Source: Gammaproteobacteria bacterium (GTDB taxonomy: Bacteria > Pseudomonadota > Gammaproteobacteria > JAPPPA01). From it: a DNA stretch of 64,000 nucleotides. The notes below the pieces were generated by a model. The model searched no databases, was not told the origin of the DNA, and saw only the letters and a list, made by a program, of their open reading frames with translations. The translations under genes and the position numbers were made by a program. This document shows, piece by piece, positions 55,495-63,484 of this stretch. Every line of letters starts with the position of its first letter. The first letter of the stretch is position 1. The stretch covers positions 310,001 to 374,000 of the forward strand of contig JAUHZK010000001.1 in the NCBI GenBank assembly GCA_030425645.1, in the 5' to 3' direction.

Positions 55495-55678
55495 TTAAGC
55501 TTTCCCAGCTCCATGCGACGCTCTGGTTTCCACATCGTTGGCACTCAACGATGTGAATGTTGTCGGGCGTTGGCTCTTTGGCCGTATGAAAGTCACATCC
55601 TGAGACTAAAGCTCGCAACCGGATGCTGTGCCATAGCCCTTTAAGCAGACAGATTGGGTTAGGTATCACTATGGTCAC
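55481..55678 (-). CDS. Small Cys-pair (zinc-finger-like) protein
   Basis: CDFH..CQRCG; overlaps the portal gene end. Confidence 0.55.
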   Translation of the reverse strand: MTIVIPNPICLLKGLWHSIRLRALVSGCDFHTAKEPTPDNIHIVECQRCGNQSVAWSWESLNEYK

Positions 55679-57386
55679 CTAGGGCGTGAGCTTTGAGCAT
55701 TTGAATGGCGAGGCTTTGTACCAGTTCCGTTTCGTCGATTTGGTCGAGGATCTCTGGCAGTGCGTCGAGTAGCGCTTGTTGCTTTTCTTGGTCGGTACCA
55801 GTTTGGCTGGCGATGTCGTTGATGGCGTTGGTGATGGGCTCAACAATGGGGGCTAGCTGGGCTTGCCAATCTTTGTAGCCTTGCTCGGCCAGCAGGTCGA
55901 CTTCTTCTTTACGCGGCGCTGGGGCGCTGGCGTTGAGTTCTTGCAGCGGGTGTGCTTGCTTTTCTAGTGCAATGGCTAGCGCTAGGGCTAGTGGATTTAA
56001 CTTAGATGGTTCTACATGGCCAATGGTGCCGACATTGATGCGCTTTTGTTCAGCGTTGAGTTGCCTGTCGGTGGCGGGTGTTGACGCAGCTGCGCTGGAC
56101 TCGCTCGGCGCGATATAGCTGTTGCCTTCTTCGCCTTCTAGGTCGCTAAGGCCGAGGCGGTTGCGGACTTCATTTTGTTTCACTTTGGCGCCCGCCTGGA
56201 TTAGTGGCGTTGCGGCTTGGCTAAAGTTGACAGCGTCTTCTGGCTCTGCGGTGTCGAACTCGATGCGCGGGTATTCGGTTTGAGTGCCGAAGTTGTAGTC
56301 GATAAACGGCCGCACCAGTTGGTCGTTGAGCGTGTCGGCCAGTTGCATGGCGTCTGAGTCGCGCAGGTCTTGGCGCACCTCGTTATGGACGGTGGCCTGC
56401 GACTGGCTGCTGCCGTTGTCGGTGGTCATGGTTTGACCTAGCACGGCTTTGCTGACTTGTTCGTCGAGATAGCTGGCTAACTCTTTGAACAGGGCCACGC
56501 CGCTGGCAGTGACGCCTTGTTCGATTTCGATCTCCATACTCTTGGGTACGGCACCGGCAGCTTCGGTACCCAGCCCGCTAAGCGCGCTTAGCAGCGCATT
56601 GAGGTCGTTTTGGTCAATGCTTTCTGCGGTGCCGTTATAGCGACCGATACGCATGGGGATGCCGTAGAGTTCGGCAAAGGCTAACCAGTCGCGGATGGTG
56701 TAGCTCTTGGCCATGTAGCTAGCCAGTGCCACGCGAGCAAGGCCGCCACGCAATGGGCTGCCGGACTTAAGCTCTGGGGTATGGACGATATAGCGACCAT
56801 AGTGCAGTGGCTTGTAAGTGATCTTTTTGGTTTGGCTATTTTTTTTGCGGATCTCGATGCGCTTGTTGTTGGGGTTGATTCCAAAGTGGCGCGGATCTGC
56901 CCATTCAAAATGCTGTGGCACCCAAGCAATGCCGGGCTTGTTGGGCAATGTGCCGTTGAGATTCCAGTCGGCAATGACTACGGCGTAGCCTTTACCTAGG
57001 CCGTCTAAGGCGTGGGTCAGCATTCGGCAAACGCAGCGTTGTTTTATTAGCCATTGAATGGCGCTTTTATGGGCCTCGTGAGCGCTACTGTCGCTGGCTT
57101 CTTCTACTCTTAGTGGTAACTGACTAACGGCGATTTTGCGAGTGCTGAGTACGCTGCGGTAGTGCGGCTCGCGCTCTTCCATTTCTTCGGCAATGGTGAG
57201 CAAGGCGAAGGCGTCGCCACTATTGGCTTGACGGACTAGGCGGGCAATGCGGTCTGGCGCTAGGAATTCGGCCTCGCTTTTAATAGACAGTGGGCGCACG
57301 CCGGTTAGGCGCTCTAGGTTGACGGGCTTTTGTAGCTCGTTGCTGTCGAAGGGTTGGTTGGTACGGGGGTCGATAATTTGGGTCAT
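55659..57386 (-). CDS. DUF935 portal protein (Mu gp29)
   Basis: EEMEEREPHYRSVLSTRKIAVSQLPLRVE; LAFAELYGIPMRIGRY; LGQTMTTDNGSSQSQA. Confidence 0.93.
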   Translation of the reverse strand: MTQIIDPRTNQPFDSNELQKPVNLERLTGVRPLSIKSEAEFLAPDRIARLVRQANSGDAFALLTIAEEMEEREPHYRSVLSTRKIAVSQLPLRVEEASDSSAHEAHKSAIQWLIKQRCVCRMLTHALDGLGKGYAVVIADWNLNGTLPNKPGIAWVPQHFEWADPRHFGINPNNKRIEIRKKNSQTKKITYKPLHYGRYIVHTPELKSGSPLRGGLARVALASYMAKSYTIRDWLAFAELYGIPMRIGRYNGTAESIDQNDLNALLSALSGLGTEAAGAVPKSMEIEIEQGVTASGVALFKELASYLDEQVSKAVLGQTMTTDNGSSQSQATVHNEVRQDLRDSDAMQLADTLNDQLVRPFIDYNFGTQTEYPRIEFDTAEPEDAVNFSQAATPLIQAGAKVKQNEVRNRLGLSDLEGEEGNSYIAPSESSAAASTPATDRQLNAEQKRINVGTIGHVEPSKLNPLALALAIALEKQAHPLQELNASAPAPRKEEVDLLAEQGYKDWQAQLAPIVEPITNAINDIASQTGTDQEKQQALLDALPEILDQIDETELVQSLAIQMLKAHALGDHSDT

Positions 57387-57643
57387 AGCTTCATTAACGC
57401 TTTAGAGACGTGGGCGCAGTTCCAGACGACTAGACAGGCGTAGGAAGCGAAAGCAAGGGCAAAGATTGGGTCTAGCCAGTGGACGAAGTACTTGCCGAAA
57501 ATCAGCTTTTCGATAATGCCTTCAATACCGTTAAAGGCGAAGTAGAAAAGAAGCACACACAGCGCAGCTATTACTGGGTTGCCTTTAGCTGCTAAAGCGA
57601 TCACTAACGCAGATGTGTCGAGTTTTGCGAGTAGCAATTCCAT
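57383..57643 (-). CDS. Small membrane protein between TerL and portal
   Basis: Two or more hydrophobic segments; overlaps the portal start. Confidence 0.6.
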   Translation of the reverse strand: MELLLAKLDTSALVIALAAKGNPVIAALCVLLFYFAFNGIEGIIEKLIFGKYFVHWLDPIFALAFASYACLVVWNCAHVSKALMKL

Positions 57644-57876
57644 TAGCGGCGGTTCCGGCGTTTGCTTAGCTCGCCTTCGTGTTTCCGTAACACTTTGGCG
57701 GCGTAGCGGCGGTCTGCACGGTTGCCCTGGGCAGCGGGCTGGCCTTGCGTAAATTGCAGCTGCCCTGCCTGTGGATTGGTGTTGCGTTTAAAAAACTCGA
57801 CTAACCAACGCGCGAAGTGACCCAAACGGCGCATGCAGCGGTGAGACAGTGGCGGTACTCGATGTTGGCGTGACAT
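57643..57876 (-). CDS. Small basic phage protein
   Basis: 77 aa; overlapping start/stop with TerL and the next gene. Confidence 0.5.
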   Translation of the reverse strand: MSRQHRVPPLSHRCMRRLGHFARWLVEFFKRNTNPQAGQLQFTQGQPAAQGNRADRRYAAKVLRKHEGELSKRRNRR

Positions 57877-59447
57877 TACAAAAGGCCTTTTTGATGTTTG
57901 GTGGCATGGCGATTGCGGCGGTCGCGGTTGGCTCTTTTAGCCAATGGGTCACGGGCAACGCTTGGGTTTTGGTTGAGCCCGTGCCAAGCGTAGTGATTGC
58001 AGTCTTGGCGGCTGGCGAAGTGCGCTAGTGCGTGCGCGATAGCCGCGTCACCGTGGCGGCCGGTTTGGCCGGTGACTTTGGGTAGCTTGGGGATGCCGTC
58101 GATCACTTGCAGCGCGCGCAGGTCGTCGATGGTGTTGTTGTCGGCGGGGATGCTGTATTCGCCGTCTTCTAGTGCGGCTTTAAAAACGGGTAGGTTTTCG
58201 TTGTACCAAGCGTTGCTGATTTTGATTTGGTGAACTGGCCCGCCGCTGTCGCTGCTGCCGAGCTTGTCGGCGGCATGTTCGGCCAACGCTTCGCCATTAC
58301 CGGTGGCGTCGATGGCAACGCATTCTAGGCGTTTAAGTTGCTTGCTAAGCCAGTCAAAAATATAGCGCTGCTGGGCATGGGGAATGCAGCTTAGTTCTAG
58401 CTGCAAAATGGTATGCCGCTGCAGTGTGCTTTGGGTTTGCAGCAAGGCAATAACGGATAAGTCGGCATGGCGGCCAAAGTCTTGGCCGTAGCTAACCGGC
58501 AATTTGGCGCTTAGGCCGCTGAGGATTGGGGTAACGTTTTCGCCTAGCCAGTCGTCGGTTTGTTGCGTGCGTTTTAGGGTGTGGGTGTTGGTGGCCCATT
58601 CTGGCTTTTGGCTGAAGGTGAGCACCGGCGCTGGAATAGCTACCGACTCTAGCAGCGCGCGACTGAGGTAGCGGCCGCCGCTGTTGGATGGGATTGCGTC
58701 AAGCTCTTCGGCGGCGGCGTCGCCATATTTGCTGCGTAGGTCTTGCTCCCATTCGCGTTCTGCCTGCTTGCTCCAGACTTTGTTGCGCATTTTGAAAATG
58801 CGCTTAACTAGTCCTTGTTTAACTGCCTTTTTAAGCGGTATTGAATGCAGCGCATAGCTAAGCTTTTTAGCGCGTATGTCTTTGATGTACTCATTAAACG
58901 GGTTGTCGACACCATCGTGCGTACTGATAACCCGCAGGCAGCCGCCCCACATAAGCAAGGCGATGGCGGCTTTTAGAATTCCGCCGATGTCTTCTACGAA
59001 GGCAGCTTCGTCTAAGACGACGCGCCCCTGTTTTGAGCGTAGCGCAGTAGCTTTACCTGGCAGGGTACGGATCTCGAAGCCACTGGCGCACTTGATGACG
59101 TAGGTGAGTACATCTTTGTCTTCGTCTTGGATGACTTCTTCAACAGGATTGTCTGCGGCCAAGCCGTAGACTTTGATCCAGTAGGCACAGTCGTTAATAA
59201 ACGTCTGCGTCATTTCTTTGTTGTAGCTCATGTAGAAGACGTCCATGCCGCCGCCCTCTCTACTGGTGCAGGCGGTCATAGCGCTTTTGGCTGCCTCGGC
59301 CCAACTTAGGCCGATACGCCGCGACTTTTCAGCGAAGGCGACGTCGGCGTCTTCGTCAAACCATTCGAGCTGATAATTCAGTAGCAGGCCTGCTGCTTCT
59401 GTCAGCTTCGGCTTTGGAATGCCGCTGTTAAGCTCTAGTAGTGCCAT
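57876..59447 (-). CDS. Terminase large subunit (Mu gp28)
   Basis: EKSRRIGLSWAEA (Walker A-like), RVVLDEAAFVEDIG, nuclease SYGQDFGRHADLSVIALLQ. Confidence 0.92.
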   Translation of the reverse strand: MALLELNSGIPKPKLTEAAGLLLNYQLEWFDEDADVAFAEKSRRIGLSWAEAAKSAMTACTSREGGGMDVFYMSYNKEMTQTFINDCAYWIKVYGLAADNPVEEVIQDEDKDVLTYVIKCASGFEIRTLPGKATALRSKQGRVVLDEAAFVEDIGGILKAAIALLMWGGCLRVISTHDGVDNPFNEYIKDIRAKKLSYALHSIPLKKAVKQGLVKRIFKMRNKVWSKQAEREWEQDLRSKYGDAAAEELDAIPSNSGGRYLSRALLESVAIPAPVLTFSQKPEWATNTHTLKRTQQTDDWLGENVTPILSGLSAKLPVSYGQDFGRHADLSVIALLQTQSTLQRHTILQLELSCIPHAQQRYIFDWLSKQLKRLECVAIDATGNGEALAEHAADKLGSSDSGGPVHQIKISNAWYNENLPVFKAALEDGEYSIPADNNTIDDLRALQVIDGIPKLPKVTGQTGRHGDAAIAHALAHFASRQDCNHYAWHGLNQNPSVARDPLAKRANRDRRNRHATKHQKGLL

Positions 59448-59999
59448 TTATATTTTGCCTGCCAATACGCGGTCACGAATAAGCGCAGCTTTCTCAGCGG
59501 TAAGCCCTTGGCTGACGGCTTCGCTGGCGGCTTCTTCGGCAGCTTCTTCACGCGCTTGTTGGCGGATCTCGGCGTCGCGTTTGCTGTTGGCGGTTTGGGC
59601 GGACTCTAGGCGTTGCAGAGTTAGCGCGAGTTTGTTGAGGCTGCCGATGGCGACTTCGACGTCGTCTTGTTCGCGCAGCTTGATAAGCACGTCAAAGACG
59701 ATGGACTGCAGGATCTCGGCCAGCATTTTGCCGGTTTTGCTGGCGGGTTCGGCGCCGACTTGGCCAACAAGTACTTCGGCCATTTGGCGGGACTGCAGCA
59801 TTTTTTCACCGGCTGCGCGGACTTGTTGGCCACGGCGGCCAACGGTGCTTTTACCGATGGGCTTTTCGTCTGAGCCCTGTAGCCATTCGTTTAGCCTTGC
59901 GGTGGCGTCGAGGTCGGTGACGGCTGGGTCTGCCAGCAGTTTGTCGAGCCGTTCGCGCAGGTCTTTTGGCAGTTGGTCTATGCGGCTTTGGCGTGCCAT
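59448..59999 (-). CDS. DUF3486 small terminase-like protein (Mu gp27)
   Basis: MARQSRIDQLPKDLRERLDKLLADPAVTDLDATARLNEWL. Confidence 0.9.
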   Translation of the reverse strand: MARQSRIDQLPKDLRERLDKLLADPAVTDLDATARLNEWLQGSDEKPIGKSTVGRRGQQVRAAGEKMLQSRQMAEVLVGQVGAEPASKTGKMLAEILQSIVFDVLIKLREQDDVEVAIGSLNKLALTLQRLESAQTANSKRDAEIRQQAREEAAEEAASEAVSQGLTAEKAALIRDRVLAGKI

Positions 60000-60175
60000 T
60001 ACTGGGTGTCCTGCCAGTCTTTAGGGGGCGGTGTTAGGTCGCCGTCTTGTAATTGGACTTTGGGCGTCAACAAATAGTTTGCAGCTAGCAAGATGACCAC
60101 AATGACCAAGCATGAAGCTGCAATAGTGATTAGCCAGCCAAGCGTGACAAATAGGCAAGTGAAAAACTGCAACAT
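59999..60175 (-). CDS. 58-aa single-TM phage protein (missing from ORF track)
   Basis: MLQFFTCLFVTLGWLITIAASCLVIVVILLAANYLLTPKVQLQDGDLTPPPKDWQDTQ; TAATG overlap with gp27 start. Confidence 0.7.
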   Translation of the reverse strand: MLQFFTCLFVTLGWLITIAASCLVIVVILLAANYLLTPKVQLQDGDLTPPPKDWQDTQ

Positions 60176-60177
60176 AG

Positions 60178-60480
60178 TTATAGGTCGCTTGGGCTTGGGC
60201 GTTGCACGCCGGGATGGGTGGCGTTGCCATTGGCAACGTCTTGACCGCGCAGGGTTAGGGTTGCGGTAAGGACTACCCCTTCGATGTCGGTCAGCGTGAC
60301 GAGGCTTTGGTCTTTTAACCAGTGGTAGTCAGCGTTGATGGTGTCGCGGCTGTTTTTGTGGCCAAAGTCAACCAGTGCGGTTTGCATAACGCTTGAGTTA
60401 ACGGCGTAGTCTGGCTGCTCGGCTAGTAGCCGCAGGATGACTAGGCGCCGGTCTTTTTCTTGTAGTTTTAGCAGGCTCAT
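60178..60480 (-). CDS. VpaChn25_0724-like / wHTH Mu-type phage protein
   Basis: MSLLKLQEKDRRLVILRLLAEQPDYAVNSSVMQTALVDFGHKNSRD. Confidence 0.78.
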   Translation of the reverse strand: MSLLKLQEKDRRLVILRLLAEQPDYAVNSSVMQTALVDFGHKNSRDTINADYHWLKDQSLVTLTDIEGVVLTATLTLRGQDVANGNATHPGVQRPSPSDL

Positions 60481-60806
60481 TGCTCGCGGGTTCCGGTTAG
60501 ATAGTTTTGAATGATGTCTAGCTGGCGGTTGGCGCCTTCTTTCCACGCGTTGAATTCGCCGTGCATTTGCTTAACTTCATTGCCGACCTTGTTAATTTTT
60601 TCGTGCATCTGGCCCATTTGCTCGTGGGTTGGCAGATTGGCGACGCGCTCTTCGAGTGTGGTGAGCCGGGCTTCTTGGTCGTCGTCTTTTTCTCTCAGCC
60701 CGCTAAGCTCTTCGCGGTTACTGCGGGTGCGGAACAGCACCAAGGTTAGAACGATGGCTAGCAGCGATATGACGGTGCTGATCCATTCCTGTGCGTTAAA
60801 ATTCAT
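60477..60806 (-). CDS. DUF2730-like phage membrane/coiled-coil protein
   Basis: MNFNAQEWISTVISLLAIVLTLVLFRTR..LEERVANLPT; ATG 60806 overlaps the upstream TGA. Confidence 0.78.
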   Translation of the reverse strand: MNFNAQEWISTVISLLAIVLTLVLFRTRSNREELSGLREKDDDQEARLTTLEERVANLPTHEQMGQMHEKINKVGNEVKQMHGEFNAWKEGANRQLDIIQNYLTGTREQ

Positions 60807-61071
60807 TGCTTGGCCCCGCTTGTGATGGCTTGCCATTGGACGGCACCTTGCAAACGCAGACGCATTGCTCGGTTGTCGGATTCGCAGCGGGCGGCGTCGA
60901 TGGCAAGGTTTGTGCACGTATAGGTGGTCGGGGTGCTGGGATGTGTCCAATATCCACTGGGATGCGGATCTCCGGCGCCGGTTTTGGTGGCGTTGAGCAC
61001 GCCGACAACACCAGCAGGCACATGGCAGCGGTTAAGTGCACTGCTGTGGCGCATGATTTCGTCTTCTGCAT
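60796..61071 (-). CDS. Nested Rz1-like outer-membrane lipoprotein (o-spanin)
   Basis: MQKTKSCATAVHLTAAMCLLVLSAC lipobox then Pro-rich STPPKPAPEIRIPVDIGHIPAPRPPIR; +1 frame of the enclosing gene. Confidence 0.8.
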   Translation of the reverse strand: MQKTKSCATAVHLTAAMCLLVLSACSTPPKPAPEIRIPVDIGHIPAPRPPIRAQTLPSTPPAANPTTEQCVCVCKVPSNGKPSQAGPSNEF

Positions 61072-61873
61072 TTCGGGTTAGCTCTTGTTGTTTGTGGTTT
61101 AGCTGCTGTATGGCGGCGCGCATTTGGTCAATGCGGTTTTGTTCTTGTTGTTTTTCTGCCAAGGCTTGCTGAACAGCTTTGGCTGTATTGCGTGAGCGGC
61201 TGGCGAGTTTGCTGAGCGCGCCAAGCACGATGCCTGCGTTGCCGCCAACTGCTTGGCCCGCTGCATTTAGTAGAAGGTCGGCATTGCTCCAAACCTTGGC
61301 GACGTAGTTGGTGGTTTCGATAGCGTCGTCACCGGTTACCGTGGGCAGGTGTTGGGCGATGGGTGCGTACTGGACAGCACCGTTGGCGAGTTTTTGGGCT
61401 TGGATAAGGTGGCCTGCGCCTGCGTTGTAGCTGGCTAACGCAAGGCTGTGGCGGTCGTACTCGCTGCGATCCATGTGCCAGATGGCGCGCTGTTTGGCCA
61501 TGTGGTATGCGCCGCTTTCGATAGCGAACTCGGCGTCAAACGGTGTGGCCCAACGTGGCAGGCTTAGCTCTTGGCGCGTTTGCTGCCAAGTGGCTGGCAT
61601 GAACTGGGCAATGCCTTGGGCGCCTGCTGGGCTCTCTGCGAGTGGGTCGCAGTTGCTTTCAGCAATGAGCTGGGCTTTGTATAGGCGCCAGTCTAAGCCT
61701 GGCAGGTATTTGCCAGACGCGGCTTTGATGCGTGTGTTGTGCAGTGTGCACCGTTGTACGACCAAGCTAGCAGCGGGCTTTTGACCGCCGCTAGCAAAGG
61801 CCGGACTAGGCGAACAGCAGAGCAGCAAACAACAGGCAAAGACCGATAATGCGTGCAGCAAAATACGTGGCAT
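60803..61873 (-). CDS. Lytic transglycosylase (SLT) with C-terminal coiled-coil/spanin-like extension
   Basis: AESNCDPLAESPAGAQGIAQFMPATWQQ, LASYNAGAGHL; C-terminal VQQALAEKQQEQNRIDQMRAAIQQLNHKQQELTRNAEDEI. Confidence 0.85.
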   Translation of the reverse strand: MPRILLHALSVFACCLLLCCSPSPAFASGGQKPAASLVVQRCTLHNTRIKAASGKYLPGLDWRLYKAQLIAESNCDPLAESPAGAQGIAQFMPATWQQTRQELSLPRWATPFDAEFAIESGAYHMAKQRAIWHMDRSEYDRHSLALASYNAGAGHLIQAQKLANGAVQYAPIAQHLPTVTGDDAIETTNYVAKVWSNADLLLNAAGQAVGGNAGIVLGALSKLASRSRNTAKAVQQALAEKQQEQNRIDQMRAAIQQLNHKQQELTRNAEDEIMRHSSALNRCHVPAGVVGVLNATKTGAGDPHPSGYWTHPSTPTTYTCTNLAIDAARCESDNRAMRLRLQGAVQWQAITSGAKQ

Positions 61874-62111
61874 GTGCTTGGCTTAATGCGTTGAAGTTGG
61901 CTTTGAAATTGATGCCGATTAGGGTGTCCCAAAGCCGCAGGGTGGCGAAAAGGACAATGGTGGCGATAACGGCGCCCATAATTTTTAGGGCGAAGCCGAG
62001 CGCGACTTGAGGGGTAACGACACTGACCACCGGTAGCGAAAGGCCAAAAATTAGACCAATGGCTAGCAAGGCGACGGCGCCGAACAATTTAATAAGGGGG
62101 GTGTTGCCCAT
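61806..62111 (-). CDS. Holin-like / membrane protein of lysis module
   Basis: 101 aa, three hydrophobic segments, first gene of lysis operon. Confidence 0.6.
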   Translation of the reverse strand: MGNTPLIKLFGAVALLAIGLIFGLSLPVVSVVTPQVALGFALKIMGAVIATIVLFATLRLWDTLIGINFKANFNALSQAHATYFAARIIGLCLLFAALLFA

Positions 62112-62183
62112 GTTTCACTCCAAGCTGTGAAGAAAAAGAAACCGCTTAGGAATGATTAGTTTGTGGCTTTGGCTATGGGCTTG

Positions 62184-62209
62184 GGGATTCGGGTTTTTGA
62201 ATAATTTTA
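62184..62209 (-). promoter_or_regulatory. Candidate late promoter/activator site (copy B, lysis operon)
   Basis: gggattcgggtttttgaataatttta; 26/26 identical to 52769-52794. Confidence 0.7.
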
Positions 62210-62281
62210 GGGTGGCTTAAAAGACGTTTTTAGTGCCTATTTACAGCGTATTTTGTTTTGCTTGGTTTGTGCAACCAATAA

Positions 62282-62563
62282 TTATTCGCATCCTTTTTTA
62301 AGGGCTATAGCGAAGACTTTGACAGCTTTGGATCCAAAGTGTTGGTGGTTAATGGTTTTGATTGTATAGCCGCGATAAGGAAGGGTAAGACGGCGACTGT
62401 CATCATACTTAGTGGGGTAGCCAAGTGTGAGGGTTAACGTGTCGTATGTTCGACCTTGCAGGCGCTTACGCCAGTAGTCGTTGTAAAGCCGATATTCTTC
62501 GGTTTTAGTGCCTGCTTTTATTTGGCGGAAGTACTCAGCTTTTAGTGCGAGCTGCAAGTTCAT
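62282..62563 (-). CDS. ASCH-domain protein
   Basis: LALKAEYFRQIKAGTKTEEYRLYNDYWRKRL. Confidence 0.75.
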   Translation of the reverse strand: MNLQLALKAEYFRQIKAGTKTEEYRLYNDYWRKRLQGRTYDTLTLTLGYPTKYDDSRRLTLPYRGYTIKTINHQHFGSKAVKVFAIALKKGCE

Positions 62564-62928
62564 AATGGCAACTGGCCCTGGCGGCGCTTAATTTCGCGGG
62601 CGTGTTCTTTGTTGATAATGTCGTAGGCGTGCTGCGTGCAAACGTTGTAGTGGTCGGCAAGATCTTCGGGTGCGGCGCCTTTGTCGGCCCAGCGCTTGTA
62701 CAGCTCACGGTCGCGGATGGCGGTTTTTAGTTTGGTACCGCGTGGTAAGTAGGTGAGCCGTCCGCCGAGGGCGTTGGCGAGTGTAATGACGGCGGTGCGG
62801 GCGGCGTCTTCTGGGTCTTTATAGCCTTTTTCTTTGAATGCAGCGAGTTGGTGGTCGTACAGCTCGCTAAGTTTTTGCCCCCACTTTTGGGGCGCAATAG
62901 CGCTGCTGCCTTGTGCGTTATTGCTCAC
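62560..62928 (-). CDS. Mor/C-family transcription activator
   Basis: LGGRLTYLPRGTKLKTAIRDRELYKRWADKGAAPEDLADHYNVCTQHAYDIINKEH. Confidence 0.88.
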   Translation of the reverse strand: MSNNAQGSSAIAPQKWGQKLSELYDHQLAAFKEKGYKDPEDAARTAVITLANALGGRLTYLPRGTKLKTAIRDRELYKRWADKGAAPEDLADHYNVCTQHAYDIINKEHAREIKRRQGQLPL

Positions 62929-63484
62929 GGCTAAGTTCCTCGATCTGTTGTTCTAGTTGTTGTTTTTGTTGCTTCAGCTCTGGGGTCAGCTGGTTGGCTT
63001 TTAAATTTGCTATACCGCTTAGCTTGCTTTGAAGTAATAGCAATTCTGCCCTAGCGGAGCTTTGTTTTGCTGACTGTTTTACGACTTCGTAGTCTTCCCA
63101 GCGTCGCTCGGTTAGCCAGCCTTGTGGGTGCTTGCGTACACCGCCCTGGGGCAACGTTTGTTTGGCGGCCTGCTTGGCGGCGCTAACGATGTGTTGCGCG
63201 GTGCTTTGGTCAGGGTTTATTTGCAGCCAGCGGGCGGCTGTGTCTTGCTTGCCGTGCTTGTGGTTGTAGGCTTTCCAGAACTGGTCGAACCATTTTTTTT
63301 GCTGGCCGCTAAGTTGTTGGTAGTGGTTTTGCATTTTGTTGGGCCCACGTTTTTCTGCGCCGCCGTAGCCGCGTTGGCTGAGCGCGGCCCAGAGGTTTTC
63401 GGCGTAGGTGATTCCGGCGTCTATCTTTTCTAGCGGTGGCAGGCTGCGGATCATGGTTTGCTGGATAAAGGTTTTTTTGTCCAT
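62918..63484 (-). CDS. Hypothetical middle-region phage protein
   Basis: 188 aa, coupled to neighbours; GWLTERRWEDYE segment. Confidence 0.6.
   Translation of the reverse strand: MDKKTFIQQTMIRSLPPLEKIDAGITYAENLWAALSQRGYGGAEKRGPNKMQNHYQQLSGQQKKWFDQFWKAYNHKHGKQDTAARWLQINPDQSTAQHIVSAAKQAAKQTLPQGGVRKHPQGWLTERRWEDYEVVKQSAKQSSARAELLLLQSKLSGIANLKANQLTPELKQQKQQLEQQIEELSREQ

Noticed and set aside
62918-63484. GemA/gp16-type regulator
   Set aside because: Position would suit it, but the sequence does not show the GemA pattern I recognise; left as hypothetical.
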